Assembly (NCBI RefSeq): GCF_000190415.1
Contig: NZ_AEWF01000003.1
Coordinates: 124,001-188,000 of the forward strand
DNA from: Candidatus Odyssella thessalonicensis L13
GTDB taxonomy: Bacteria > Pseudomonadota > Alphaproteobacteria > Paracaedibacterales > Paracaedibacteraceae
DNA length: 64,000 nucleotides
Direction of reading: 5' to 3'
Shown: in pieces, positions 35,184-44,322 of the stretch
Layout of the letters: every line of letters begins with the position of its first letter
Numbering within the stretch: the stretch's first letter is position 1
Notes under the pieces: generated by a model
Told to the model about the DNA's origin: nothing
The model's database searches: none
The model's input: only the letters and a program-made list of their open reading frames with translations
Made by a program: the position numbers and the translations under genes

Positions 35184-36401
35184 ATGAGTATGCCGCCCTT
35201 ATCACACAAGCAGCTCCTTGTCTTACCTTTGATCCTGGTATTGGCAATTATTGTTTTTGAAATGTCTTCCGATCTTTATATACCCTGCCTACCAGAAATG
35301 TCATCGTTTTATGGGGTTCAGGACCATACCATTGTCATGACGATTAGCCTTTATATGATTGGGTTTTCTTTTATGGGGTTAATTGGAGGCGCTTTATCAG
35401 ATGGTCTAGGCCGGAAATCTATTTTTATGCTCGGCCTTGTAATCTTTACTGTTGGCAGCATTGGTACATATTTTGCGGATTCGATTGAGGTGTTGTCGCT
35501 TTTCAGACTTATTCAAGGAATGGGAGCCGGCACCAGTTACGTTATTTCCACCGCTATGGTCAAGGATATCTTTCCCGATCATTTATGTTCCCGAATCTTC
35601 TCCCTTATGGGGACAGCGATTGCCTTGTCGCCCACAATCGCTCCCATTATCGGAGGTCAGATTAGCGCTGTTTGGGGCTGGCGGTTTAACTTTACAATTA
35701 TTCTCTGGGCGGCTGTGGTGACATTATGCGCTTGCCAGATTGGCCTATTTGAAACCTTAAAACCTGATAAACGCCAACCCATTAGTTTTAAGGCCACCGT
35801 AAATGCTTATCTAGCTCTGTTTAGCAATCTTAGAGTCTGTGGCTACGCTTTGATTTCAGGAATGACTTATGGTTCCCTGTGGGCTTGGATTGCTTTAGCT
35901 CCATTCTTCTTTATAAAAAGTTTAGGGATAACTGCACAAGAATATGGCTATTATGCCATGATAGGCCCGATTTCTTATATGGGAGGAGCGTTTATTAATC
36001 AAGCCCTCGTCGTCAAGCATGGGGTTGACCGACTCTTAAGAAGTGGCCTTGCCATCATAACTGCTGGAAGTTTGTATTTAAACTTTTCAAGCTTTAACAA
36101 TTTATCTGATCAGTGGGGATTAATCAGTGGACTTATCTTGTTTTGCATTGGCTTAGCTCCGGTATTTTCAAACTCTGCGACCCGCTGCCTAGATGTACCG
36201 GATCATCAAAGAGGGGCAGCATCGGCAGTTCTGGGCCTTGTAGAAATGGTCTCTGCAGCTGCTTATGCTTATGTCGCCAGCTGGCTTAATGATGGGACGA
36301 TTCGCCCCGCCACGATCATGATGGGCGTGAGCGCGGCGGCATGTATTCTGCTATACATTTGGATTCAACACAGTATAAAATATACTCATAACCCTTCATA
36401 A
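35184..36401 (+). CDS. MFS transporter, Bcr/CflA drug-efflux type
   Basis: About 405 residues with 12 predicted transmembrane helices. The first start encountered is TTG at 35166, but ATG 35184 is the likelier one. Seen: FEMSSDLYIPCLPEMSSFYG, the motif-A-type loop GALSDGLGRKSIF between helices 2 and 3, and RLIQGMGAGTSYVISTAMVKD, all shared with Bcr/CflA efflux pumps. The substrate is unknown. It is followed after 13 bases by the amino acid permease gene in the same direction. A second Bcr/CflA-type gene lies on the opposite strand at 37.7-38.9 kb. Confidence 0.9.
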   Translation: MSMPPLSHKQLLVLPLILVLAIIVFEMSSDLYIPCLPEMSSFYGVQDHTIVMTISLYMIGFSFMGLIGGALSDGLGRKSIFMLGLVIFTVGSIGTYFADSIEVLSLFRLIQGMGAGTSYVISTAMVKDIFPDHLCSRIFSLMGTAIALSPTIAPIIGGQISAVWGWRFNFTIILWAAVVTLCACQIGLFETLKPDKRQPISFKATVNAYLALFSNLRVCGYALISGMTYGSLWAWIALAPFFFIKSLGITAQEYGYYAMIGPISYMGGAFINQALVVKHGVDRLLRSGLAIITAGSLYLNFSSFNNLSDQWGLISGLILFCIGLAPVFSNSATRCLDVPDHQRGAASAVLGLVEMVSAAAYAYVASWLNDGTIRPATIMMGVSAAACILLYIWIQHSIKYTHNPS

Positions 36402-36414
36402 GATAAAATAAATA

Positions 36415-37734
36415 ATGGCAGCATCTTCAACTCCCCGTATTTTCGGATTCTGGACGGCAACCTCCCTGGTTTTAGGCAATATGATTGGTTCTGGCATTTT
36501 CTTTTTGCCGGCCTCATTGGCCCACGTGGGACCCATCAGTATTTTTGGCTGGCTGATAACAGCAGTTGGTGCAGTCAGTTTAGCTTATGTTTTCTCAAAG
36601 TTATCGCTTAACAATCCCCAAGCTGGCGGCCCTTTTAGCCACACCCGTCAAGCTTTTGGTAATCAGATGGGCTTCTTTATGGCTTGGGGATATTGGATTA
36701 TGGCTTGGTCCAGTAACGCCGCTGTCTCTTTGGCTTTTGTCAGTTATCTTTCCCACTTCGTCCCCTTGCTAGCAGAATCTAAAATGGCCAGTTTCCTCGT
36801 GGCAACCTGCTTAATATGGTTCACCACTTTTCTTAATTGTTACAATTTGAAATACGGCGGCTTTGTTCAAGTTCTCACCGTAATTATCAAAATCTCGCCT
36901 TTAATAGCGGTTGCTTGCCTAGGATGGTTCTATATTGATTTCCAAAATTATGTACCATTCAATCCTAATTTTGATACTCCCTTACAGGCCATCAATGCGG
37001 CCGCTGCCATTACCATGTGGGCTTTTATTGGCTTAGAATCAGCAACCGTACCGGCAGAAAATGTCACCAATCCAGGCAAGACGATTTCGCGGGCTACCTT
37101 ATTTGGCACGTTGTTAGGCGCACTTATTTATATTGTTATTACAGTCGTAATTTTTGGATTAATTCCTGCACATGAATTAGCAAAGTCGAATGCCCCCTTT
37201 GTTGACGCTGCCACACAAATCTTTGGCAGCTGGGTTGCCCCTCTAATTGGATTTTGTGTATTGATTTCAATATTTGGTGGCCTGAATGGCTGGATTATCT
37301 TACAAGGCCAAATCCCTTATGCTTTAGCGAAGGAAGGACTTTTCCCTAAAGCTTTTAGCAAACTATCTGACAATGGCACTCCAGTGTTCGGATTAGTCTT
37401 TACCAGTATTTTAATGACAGCGTTAATGTCGATGAATTACAGTAAGTCTCTTGTTAACCAATTCAATAATATGATTCTCATTGGAACAATTATGACGTTG
37501 GGGACGTATTTATCGTCGACAATAGCCTCACTAAAATTGCTCAAGCATTCTTTTGTCGTGAAGCTAAAGCCAGCACTTTACGGGGCAATAGTGTTGGGCG
37601 CTTGTTATTGTGTATGGGCTATCTTAGGAGCGGGGCTTGAAAATATATCGGTTTGTTTTATGGCGTATGCCTGCGGCATTCCCGTCTATATTTATAGTCG
37701 CTGGGAACACCGCAGAATTAATCTGAGAAGTTAA
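36415..37734 (+). CDS. APC-family amino acid permease
   Basis: A 439-residue permease with 12 transmembrane helices. Seen: VLGNMIGSGIFFLPASLAHVG near 19-39, the substrate-backbone motif GSG of APC carriers, then WGYWIMAWSSNAAVSLAFVSYL and MWAFIGLESATVPAENVTNPGKT at about 199-221, characteristic of AdiC/YjdE/PotE-type antiporters (basic amino acids or amines). Such exchangers are frequent in host-associated alphaproteobacteria. Which amino acid is exchanged cannot be told. It converges, overlapping by 4 bases, with the next gene. Confidence 0.88.
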   Translation: MAASSTPRIFGFWTATSLVLGNMIGSGIFFLPASLAHVGPISIFGWLITAVGAVSLAYVFSKLSLNNPQAGGPFSHTRQAFGNQMGFFMAWGYWIMAWSSNAAVSLAFVSYLSHFVPLLAESKMASFLVATCLIWFTTFLNCYNLKYGGFVQVLTVIIKISPLIAVACLGWFYIDFQNYVPFNPNFDTPLQAINAAAAITMWAFIGLESATVPAENVTNPGKTISRATLFGTLLGALIYIVITVVIFGLIPAHELAKSNAPFVDAATQIFGSWVAPLIGFCVLISIFGGLNGWIILQGQIPYALAKEGLFPKAFSKLSDNGTPVFGLVFTSILMTALMSMNYSKSLVNQFNNMILIGTIMTLGTYLSSTIASLKLLKHSFVVKLKPALYGAIVLGACYCVWAILGAGLENISVCFMAYACGIPVYIYSRWEHRRINLRS

Positions 37735-38927
37735 GCTTTTACCGATTCACTCTGACGGATAGCTATAAAATAAATGATTAGCATCAACACAGCCAAAGTT
37801 AAAAATAGCAAAGGCATCGGTGCTAACGTATCATCATGTAGGATCCCCATAACAAAAGTCACTCCTGAAATGATGGCGTAGTACATGAAGCCGAACAGAG
37901 CTGAGGCCGTCCCGATCACCGCTTGATATTTAGCCAGGGCAACACTAAGGCTGCTGATCGTGGCTAAACTCATCCCCAGCATCATAACTGTCATACAAGC
38001 TAAAGTAATCATCACCATATTAGAAGGGGAAACGCTTAATCCGAACACAGAACTTGCCAAGACTATACAGCCTAATAGAATCAATAATAAGCCATATTGT
38101 AAGATCTGAACCGCCGACAGCGTCTTAAACAGATGGCGCCCTAACAGCCCGCCGATGCCCCCAGCACAGGCCAAGAGGATAAATGTTAGACCATATTGCG
38201 AAGGGCTTAAGCCCAACATATCGATCATAAAGAAGGACCCTTCTGCGTAATAGCTGAAAGTAATCCCATTTCCTAAGCCGACAAGGCAACAAAATCCCAT
38301 CACCATTTTATCACAGAGCAATTCTTTCCACACAGATATAATGGATACATTCTTCTTTCCTAAGTGAAGGTTAGTTTCAGGTAGCTTTTTGGCGCAGGCC
38401 AAGAGCACTAAAAATCCGACGCCTAGAAGAAATAAGAAAATTGTTGACCATCCAAAGGACTGACTAATAAATCCGCCCACGACCGGCCCAATTGCTGGTG
38501 ATAAAGAAAGGGCACTGCCAATCGTGGCAAACACCCGTCCACGCTCAGCCCCAGAAAAAGCCTCGCGGCAAATGGTTTGCCCGAGGACACTGCCTGTGCT
38601 CCCGCCCAGCGCTTGAATAAAGCGAGCAATCATTAGCCACTCAATAGAAGAAGCGGCATAGCATCCATAGCATCCTAAACAATAAATCGCTAATCCCAAA
38701 ATCAGACAGGGTTTACGGCCATACTGATCAGAGATATATCCCCAAAGCAAAGTCCCAACAGCAAAGCTAATCAGATAAATGGTCAAGGTAAACTCAACCC
38801 AGTTTTCTTCGACCCTTAAGGCTTGGGCAATTTGAGGCAACGCAGGGCTGTAAACAGTTTCAGAAAGTTGCGGTAACCCCACAATGAATACCAGCAACCA
38901 TAAGGCTGGTGAAGATATTTTCGACAT
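37731..38927 (-). CDS. Bcr/CflA family multidrug efflux MFS transporter
   Basis: About 398 residues, 12 helices. The start at 38927 (MSKISSPALWLLVF) is preferred to 38969, whose extension is not membrane-like in the right register. Seen: VGLPQLSETVYSPALPQIAQ, LLWGYISDQYGRKPCLILG (motif A) and RFIQALGGSTGSVLGQTICRE, all Bcr/CflA landmarks. Closely similar in plan to the gene at 35.2 kb but not near-identical; two efflux genes flank the permease. The substrate is unknown. Confidence 0.9.
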   Translation of the reverse strand: MSKISSPALWLLVFIVGLPQLSETVYSPALPQIAQALRVEENWVEFTLTIYLISFAVGTLLWGYISDQYGRKPCLILGLAIYCLGCYGCYAASSIEWLMIARFIQALGGSTGSVLGQTICREAFSGAERGRVFATIGSALSLSPAIGPVVGGFISQSFGWSTIFLFLLGVGFLVLLACAKKLPETNLHLGKKNVSIISVWKELLCDKMVMGFCCLVGLGNGITFSYYAEGSFFMIDMLGLSPSQYGLTFILLACAGGIGGLLGRHLFKTLSAVQILQYGLLLILLGCIVLASSVFGLSVSPSNMVMITLACMTVMMLGMSLATISSLSVALAKYQAVIGTASALFGFMYYAIISGVTFVMGILHDDTLAPMPLLFLTLAVLMLIIYFIAIRQSESVKA

Positions 38928-38969
38928 GATAAAAATCCTATACGTAAGAAATAAAATGATGTGCTGCAT

Positions 38970-39286
38970 TTTTTACATGCTGCTTAAAAAAACCATTCCG
39001 GCTCTGGGGGCAAATCTATCGAACGGCTAGGATAATTCTCATGTTATCTCTCCAAGGAAGTATTAATTTTTAAATAAGCAATCAAGCTTAATATTTCAAT
39101 ACTTAAATTCTAGGTTGATTTCCTTATAAGTTGCAAGACAGCTTAGGTAACAATGAGGACTGCGGAGTTACTCTAAAAACAGCAAAAGAACCTGCCTATT
39201 TCTTCCAAGAACACAAATCTCCAAAAATAAAAAAAGGGGTACCAGTTAAGGCACCCCAAGAGATTATATCTCTTAAGAAAATTAAG
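38970..39286. other. Intergenic region between an efflux gene and the hydrolase gene
   Basis: About 317 bases, holding the efflux gene promoter on one side and the terminator of the hydrolase gene (39232-39257) on the other. The 61-codon frame at 39131 has no ribosome-binding site and crosses the terminator, so I do not call it. Confidence 0.4.
39232..39257 (-). terminator. Rho-independent terminator of the hydrolase gene
   Basis: On the minus strand GGGGTGCC (39257-39250) pairs with GGTACCCC (39243-39236) through one G-U, loop TTAACT, followed directly by TTTTTTTA. It sits 30 bases after the stop of the leftward alpha/beta hydrolase gene. Confidence 0.8.
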
Positions 39287-39946
39287 TTATGCTTGTGCCA
39301 ACGATCTTACAGATAGACGCTGCTTTACATATCCTTCAATCAGCTGGCATAGTTCAGGTAATTTACCGGTAAAGAAATGATCCGCATCAGGGATCTGAGT
39401 ATAATCAATGCGAATACCGCGCTGCTGTTGCAATTTATCTGCCATTTTTGCAACATACCCAAACGGAACAATATCATCTTTTGCACCCTGAAGAATGAGG
39501 CCAGGTACCGGACAAGGAGCTAAAAATGAAAAATCATACCGATCAGCAGGAGGAGCAACGGAGATAAATCCATCCAGTTCAGGACGACGCATCAGTAACT
39601 GCATAGCAATCCAAGCCCCAAAGGAGAATCCAGCAATAAAGCATTTGGAAGCGGTGGGATTAACGGTCTGTAACCAGTCAAGAGCTGTTGCCGCATCGTT
39701 GAGCTCTCCTTCACCGTTATCAAAGGTTCCTTCTGAACGGCCAACTCCCCGGAAATTAATACGTAGAGTTGAAAATCCTAAATCCACAAAAGTACGATAG
39801 AGTGCGTATACCACTTTATTATTCATGGTACCGCCAAATTGCGGATTCGGATGAAGAACAAGAGCAATAGGCGCATCTTCATGCGAGTTCTGGTGATAAC
39901 GGCCTTCAATTCGTCCAGCTGCACCATTAAAAATAACTTCGGCCAT
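39287..39946 (-). CDS. Alpha/beta hydrolase (COG2945-type, xaa-pro-peptidase/dienelactone-like)
   Basis: A 219-residue soluble alpha/beta hydrolase. Seen: oxyanion strand LVLHPNPQFGGTMNNKVVY, FSTLRINFRGVGRSEG, nucleophile elbow IAGFSFGAWIAM (Ser near 107), acid in LQGAKDDIVPF and the catalytic His in PDADHFFTGK. The family is found in many alphaproteobacteria and acts on unknown esters. Start at 39946 (MAEVIFNGAAGRIEG) has GAAAGGGGA upstream. It diverges from iscR. Confidence 0.88.
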   Translation of the reverse strand: MAEVIFNGAAGRIEGRYHQNSHEDAPIALVLHPNPQFGGTMNNKVVYALYRTFVDLGFSTLRINFRGVGRSEGTFDNGEGELNDAATALDWLQTVNPTASKCFIAGFSFGAWIAMQLLMRRPELDGFISVAPPADRYDFSFLAPCPVPGLILQGAKDDIVPFGYVAKMADKLQQQRGIRIDYTQIPDADHFFTGKLPELCQLIEGYVKQRLSVRSLAQA

Positions 39947-39997
39947 GGGTTTCCCCTTTCAATCGCGATGTTATAAAAAATGAATTCTGGAGAAAAC

Positions 39998-40022
39998 ATA
40001 CTTGACCAATTTAGTCAGAATA
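39998..40022 (+). promoter_or_regulatory. IscR type-1 (Fe-S cluster) operator and -35 element upstream of iscR
   Basis: The sequence ATA-CTTGACCAATTTAGTCAG-AATA matches the E. coli IscR type-1 consensus (ATAxYYGACTRWWWYAGTCRRxTAT) almost fully: the GAC(C)...AGTC core is present with 5-base spacing. TTGACC at 40002-40007 inside it is a good -35. The -10 (about 40022-40030) is weaker. The overlap places IscR to repress its own operon when holding a cluster. It lies about 95 bases before the iscR ATG. Confidence 0.6.
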
Positions 40023-40118
40023 GGTATTTCTATCCCTATAAGTATTGGATTTTAAAGCCAGAATTCCAATCTATAATTAAGTGTAACATGCCTTTTTTAG
40101 AAGAGCTATGGGGAATTT

Positions 40119-40577
40119 ATGAAATTAAGCTCAAAAGCAAGATATGCGGTTATGGCCATGGCAGATATCGCTTTTTATGGCGAAGCTGAACCCGTTTCAT
40201 TATCCGCTATTTCTGTGCGTCAAGGGCTCCCTTTAGCTTATTTAGAGCAACTTTTTAACCGTTTAAAAAAAGCTAATCTGGTTATTAGTTGTCGCGGTTC
40301 AAATGGCGGTTATCGATTAAGCCGTCCCCGAAAAGAGTTAAGAATTTATGATGTCATTGCTGCGGTGGACACCCCTTTAAAGGCTACGCGATGTGCCGAT
40401 AAGGAGGCTACCAGTTGCCAAGGCAAGTCCAGTCGGTGCATGACTCATAATTTATGGAGAGAATTAAGTCACGTCGTTGAACAGTTTTTGCAGCAAGTAA
40501 CCCTAGAAGATGTCTGTTCGCAGCAAATCCCAAGTAAAGCAGCGGAATTTGGAACACCATTGGTCAGAGAAGTATAA
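40119..40577 (+). CDS. iscR: Rrf2-family Fe-S regulator IscR
   Basis: A 152-residue winged-helix regulator of Fe-S assembly. Seen: N-terminal KLSSKARYAVMAMADIAFYG, HTH ISVRQGLPLAYLEQLFNRLKKANLV, wing RGSNGGYRLSRP, and the cluster-binding loop TRCADKEATSCQGKSSRCMTHNLW with three cysteines plus the His that ligate [2Fe-2S]. E. coli IscR has the same set with shorter spacing. It is the first gene of the iscR-nifS-iscS-iscU-iscA-hscB-hscA-fdx operon. The frame starts after ATG at 40119, and overlaps the nifS-like gene by one base. Confidence 0.93.
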   Translation: MKLSSKARYAVMAMADIAFYGEAEPVSLSAISVRQGLPLAYLEQLFNRLKKANLVISCRGSNGGYRLSRPRKELRIYDVIAAVDTPLKATRCADKEATSCQGKSSRCMTHNLWRELSHVVEQFLQQVTLEDVCSQQIPSKAAEFGTPLVREV

Positions 40578-41692
40578 TGCAGCGAGTTTACCTAGATTAT
40601 AATGCATCTGCCCCTATACATCCTATCGCTCAAGCCGCTGTGGTCGAAGCGTTAAGGACGGTGGGTAATGCTTCTTCCATCCATACGCATGGACGTGCGG
40701 TCCGCTCTTTATTAGAAGAAGCACGGTTTAAAGTCGCAGAATTCTTTACTGTCAAACCGGCACAGGTCATATTCACCAGTGGGGCCACCGAGGCCAACAA
40801 TCTCATTATTAAAGGTTTTTCAGGCCAGGTCATAACCAGTGCCATTGAACATGACTCAATTCTAGAAGCGGACAAAGCAGCCTTCAGATGTGCGGTCGAT
40901 GGCCACGGGCGGGTGGACTTGCTTCAGTTAGAAGAGTTATTAAAGCAATCCGGTGGTTCCACGTTAGTGAGTATTATGGCTGCTAATAATGAGACTGGGG
41001 TGGTGCAACCGCTTGCTGATATTATCACTCTGGCACGTCAATATGGAGCCCAAGTTCATTGTGATGCTGTTCAAGCCATAGGTAAACTGCCTTTAGATTG
41101 GAAAGAATTAAAGCCTGACTTTATTTCTATCTCAGGCCATAAGATTGGTGCCTTACAAGGAATTGGTGCTCTAATTATCAATGAGCACATCCCTTTAACT
41201 CCTCTCATCAGAGGCGGGGGCCAAGAACGCTATTTTCGCTCCGGCACAGAAAATAGTCTGGGAATTATAAGTTTAGGGGCGGTTATAGAGAACTGTAAAA
41301 CGCAGCACTGGGTGGCAATTCAAAAGCTTCGCGATACTTTAGAGCAGCGCTTAACAACACTGTGTCCTGAGCTTAAGATTTTTGGCAGTCCTGCTGAAAG
41401 GTTACCTAATACCAGCTGCTTTGCTACCCCCGGTATGGCTAGCAATACCCAGGTTATGCATTTTGATCTGATGGGAATTTCAGTATCGGCAGGCTCTGCT
41501 TGCTCTTCTGGCAAAGTTAAGGTCTCGCATGTCCTGAAAGCGATGAACGTTCCTGCCCCCAGTTTACAGCAATCACTGCGTGTCAGTTTAGGGCACTCCA
41601 CTACTGAGCGCGAAATAGATCACTTCATAAAGGTTTGGCAAGATCTTTATGACCGAACACACAGCAATTTAAAAGAAAGGATTGGGGCATGA
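40577..41692 (+). CDS. Cysteine desulfurase, NifS-like paralogue
   Basis: A 371-residue PLP enzyme that takes sulfur from cysteine. Seen: [18 protein letters not shown] lysine region [17 protein letters not shown] with the Schiff-base Lys near 203, and the persulfide loop [17 protein letters not shown] with Cys. The loop differs from that of IscS and the chain is shorter, so this is a distinct paralogue, as in Rickettsia, where the two lie in tandem. Its own sulfur acceptor is unknown. Stop overlaps the iscS start by 4 bases. Confidence 0.88.
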   Translation: MQRVYLDYNASAPIHPIAQAAVVEALRTVGNASSIHTHGRAVRSLLEEARFKVAEFFTVKPAQVIFTSGATEANNLIIKGFSGQVITSAIEHDSILEADKAAFRCAVDGHGRVDLLQLEELLKQSGGSTLVSIMAANNETGVVQPLADIITLARQYGAQVHCDAVQAIGKLPLDWKELKPDFISISGHKIGALQGIGALIINEHIPLTPLIRGGGQERYFRSGTENSLGIISLGAVIENCKTQHWVAIQKLRDTLEQRLTTLCPELKIFGSPAERLPNTSCFATPGMASNTQVMHFDLMGISVSAGSACSSGKVKVSHVLKAMNVPAPSLQQSLRVSLGHSTTEREIDHFIKVWQDLYDRTHSNLKERIGA

Positions 41693-42942
41693 ACACTACC
41701 TGTCATCCCGCTGCCCATCAGCTCACCACTTTAGAAGGCCAAATCTATCTGGATTATCAAGCCACCACGCCCTGCGACCCACGTGTGTTGGAAAAGATGC
41801 TACCTTATTTCTGCGATATTTTTGGTAATCCCCATTCGCGCAGCCATCCCCATGGTTGGTTAGCAGAAAACGCAGTGGAAAAAGCGCGGGAGCAAGTGGC
41901 ACAGATTATTAAAGCTGATCCTCGGGAAATTATCTTTACCAGTGGGGCCACTGAATCCAATAATTTAGCTATTAAAGGTGTCGCTGAGTTCAATAAAGAA
42001 AAAAAGAATCATATTATTACTGTGGTGACCGAACATAAATGTGTGCTCGATACCTGTCGCCATTTAGAACAGCAAGGCTTTGAGGTAACTTATCTTCCCG
42101 TCAAACCCGATGGATTAATTGATTTGGATCAACTGCGGGCGTCGATTAAAGGGTCCACGGTACTGGTTTCAGTCATGGCCGTGAATAATGAAATAGGCGT
42201 TATTCAATCACTGGCGGAGATTGGTAAGATTTGCCGGGAGCATGGCGTACTTTTCCATACTGATGCGGCGCAAGCGGTAGGCAAGATTGACCTAGATGTG
42301 GAGGCCATGAATATTGATTTGCTGAGTATTTCCGGCCATAAGATTTATGGACCCAAAGGAATTGGAGCCCTTTATGTCCGTCGCCGGCCGCGGGTGCGGT
42401 TGCAGGCTCTGATCAATGGTGGCGGACAAGAGCGCGGCATGAGATCAGGAACCTTATCGCCGGCTTTATGTGTCGGACTAGGAGAAGCCTGTGCGATTGC
42501 CCAAGCAGAAATGGCAACAGAACAAGCCCGGATCAAGCAATTAGCAGATAAGTTTTATCGCACAGTCATGGAGCGCCTACCTGAAGTTTTCCTCAATGGT
42601 CATCCGACCCAGCGCGTACCGGGTAATTTAAATCTGAGCTTTGCCTATGTTGAAGGGGAAAGCTTAATTATGGGAATTAAACGATTATCTGTTTCTTCTG
42701 GCTCTGCCTGTACGTCTGCTTCTTTGGAGCCTTCTTATGTACTGCGTGCTATTGGGGTAGGGGAAGAATTAGCTCATACGTCCATCCGTTTTGGCATTGG
42801 CCGTTTTACCACTGAGGCGGAAGTCGATGCGGCCATCGCTCTGCTTATTGAATCGGTGGAGAGATTACGTGCCATGAGCCCGTTGTGGGAGATGGCCCAA
42901 GAAGGAATAGATATCACTAAAATTCAATGGGCAGCCCATTAA
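41689..42942 (+). CDS. iscS: Cysteine desulfurase IscS
   Basis: A 417-residue group I cysteine desulfurase for the ISC pathway. Seen: [20 protein letters not shown] at about 18-37, [16 protein letters not shown] lysine in [35 protein letters not shown], and the mobile loop [21 protein letters not shown] with the catalytic cysteine. It should pair with IscU and be tuned by CyaY (at 3 kb). A 125-base gap follows before iscU and may hold an internal promoter. Confidence 0.96.
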   Translation: MNTTCHPAAHQLTTLEGQIYLDYQATTPCDPRVLEKMLPYFCDIFGNPHSRSHPHGWLAENAVEKAREQVAQIIKADPREIIFTSGATESNNLAIKGVAEFNKEKKNHIITVVTEHKCVLDTCRHLEQQGFEVTYLPVKPDGLIDLDQLRASIKGSTVLVSVMAVNNEIGVIQSLAEIGKICREHGVLFHTDAAQAVGKIDLDVEAMNIDLLSISGHKIYGPKGIGALYVRRRPRVRLQALINGGGQERGMRSGTLSPALCVGLGEACAIAQAEMATEQARIKQLADKFYRTVMERLPEVFLNGHPTQRVPGNLNLSFAYVEGESLIMGIKRLSVSSGSACTSASLEPSYVLRAIGVGEELAHTSIRFGIGRFTTEAEVDAAIALLIESVERLRAMSPLWEMAQEGIDITKIQWAAH

Positions 42943-43002
42943 TATTAGATCTCAATTGCAGGAGATAAAAGGTTAAGCTTCTTTCATCAGGATGAAAAAA
43001 AT

Positions 43003-43015
43003 TAAGTCAGACTTA
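43003..43015. promoter_or_regulatory. Palindrome upstream of iscU
   Basis: TAAGTC-A-GACTTA, a perfect 6+1+6 palindrome 50 bases upstream of the iscU ATG in the 125-base iscS-iscU gap. It may be an operator for an internal promoter. No match to a known consensus can be claimed. Confidence 0.25.
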
Positions 43016-43067
43016 GAAAATTGAAAGAAGAGACCTATTTTTATTAATAATATAAGGAGAATGAGCA

Positions 43068-43472
43068 ATGGCATATACAAAAGAAGTTTTGGATCATTAT
43101 GAAAATCCGCGCAATGTGGGATCTTTAGATAAAGATGACACCTCGGTTGGCACTGGTCTGGTGGGCGCCCCCGCTTGTGGTGACGTAATGAAACTGCAGA
43201 TTAAAGTTACGGAAGAAGGGATTATTGAGGACGCCAAGTTTAAAACTTTTGGGTGTGGCTCAGCGATTGCTTCCTCGTCCTTGATTACTGAATGGGTGAA
43301 AGGTAAATCTATTGATGAAGCCCAGGCCATCAAAAACACGGAAATTGCGCGCCATTTAGCGTTGCCGCCAGTAAAAATACATTGCTCAATTTTAGCTGAG
43401 GATGCCATTAAAGCGGCAATTGCCGATTATAAAAGTAAAAATCAGAAATCTGAGCAGAATAGCGCAGCATAA
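43068..43472 (+). CDS. iscU: Fe-S cluster assembly scaffold IscU
   Basis: A 134-residue scaffold on which IscS-derived sulfur and iron form [2Fe-2S] clusters. Seen: YTKEVLDHYENPRNVGSLDK, first cysteine in GAPACGDVMKL, second in FGCGSAIASSS, third in LPPVKIHCSILAEDAI, i.e. all three cluster cysteines, and the LPPVK motif bound by HscA. Ends in polar tail KNQKSEQNSAA. Good RBS AAGGAGAATGAGC before ATG. Confidence 0.98.
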   Translation: MAYTKEVLDHYENPRNVGSLDKDDTSVGTGLVGAPACGDVMKLQIKVTEEGIIEDAKFKTFGCGSAIASSSLITEWVKGKSIDEAQAIKNTEIARHLALPPVKIHCSILAEDAIKAAIADYKSKNQKSEQNSAA

Positions 43473-43490
43473 ATTACGAGGTGAACCGTC

Positions 43491-43826
43491 ATGCGTCCAG
43501 TAGCGATGTCCATAACTGAAAATGCGAAAAGCCGGGTCCGAGAGTTATTAGCACAAAGGCCGACGCCCGCTGCCGGCATTCGCATCGGCATCAAGACTAA
43601 AGGTTGTTCAGGGATGTCTTATACTATGGAATTTGCGGATGAGATTTCACCTTTTGATGAAGTTATCAAGGTTGATGACCTAACTTTAATGATTGATCCT
43701 AAAGCGATCATGTTCTTACTCGGAACTGAGATGGATTATGTGGTCGAGCCTCTCCATTCAGGATTTGTATTTAGGAATCCAAATGAAAAAGGTCGGTGTG
43801 GTTGTGGGAAATCCTTCCATGTCTAA
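43491..43826 (+). CDS. iscA: Fe-S assembly A-type carrier IscA
   Basis: A 111-residue A-type carrier with the three cysteines of the family: KGCSGMSYTMEF, then the C-terminal GRCGCGKSFHV pair. The carrier accepts clusters from IscU and passes them to [4Fe-4S] targets. RBS GAGGTG lies 7 bases before ATG 43491. The coding end overlaps the hscB start by 8 bases. Confidence 0.95.
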   Translation: MRPVAMSITENAKSRVRELLAQRPTPAAGIRIGIKTKGCSGMSYTMEFADEISPFDEVIKVDDLTLMIDPKAIMFLLGTEMDYVVEPLHSGFVFRNPNEKGRCGCGKSFHV

Positions 43827-44322
43827 TGCTTATGAAATATTCGGATTAACACCTAAATTTAATATTGATCTTCTAGACCTTGAAAAGCGCTTTCGACAGG
43901 GCCAGCAGCTTGTCCATCCTGACCGTTTTGTAGCTAAACCGGCTCAAGAGCGTGCCGCTGCAGCAGCCCAAGCCCTTAAACTAACGGAAGCATACAATAT
44001 TTTAAGGGATCCTTTAAAACGGGCAGCTGAATATCTGCGAGCCAAAGGTAGCAGTATTCCCGGAGAAAATGGCCAAACCGTCAGCCACTCTACCTTACTA
44101 GCTGATGTTATGCAGTGGCGAGAACAATTAGAAGATTGTTCGCAGGCAAGTGATCTGAAAGCGCTCGAAAATGAATTCCTGAAGCGATTAGATTTGATTA
44201 AACTAAGCTTTGATAACCGTGATGCTGACCAGCTTGCTTACTTATACTTAGAGTTAGTATATGTTAGTAAGATTCTTGAAGATATCAGTTACCATCCCTT
44301 AAGGAAAAACTATGTTCGTTGA
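43819..44322 (+). CDS. hscB: J-domain co-chaperone HscB
   Basis: A 167-residue protein; a longer frame from 43693 starts inside iscA and is not the real N-terminus. From ATG 43819: MSNAYEIFGLTPKFNID, J-domain with HPD in QLVHPDRFV near 34-36, and a C-terminal three-helix bundle that binds IscU (ALENEFLKRLDLI, DQLAYLYLELVYV). It presents IscU to HscA and stimulates its ATPase. The stop overlaps the hscA start by 11 bases. Confidence 0.95.
   Translation: MSNAYEIFGLTPKFNIDLLDLEKRFRQGQQLVHPDRFVAKPAQERAAAAAQALKLTEAYNILRDPLKRAAEYLRAKGSSIPGENGQTVSHSTLLADVMQWREQLEDCSQASDLKALENEFLKRLDLIKLSFDNRDADQLAYLYLELVYVSKILEDISYHPLRKNYVR

Noticed and set aside
39131-39316. 61-codon frame between efflux gene and hydrolase
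   Set aside because: Crosses the hydrolase terminator and part of its coding 3' end on the other strand; no start signal.
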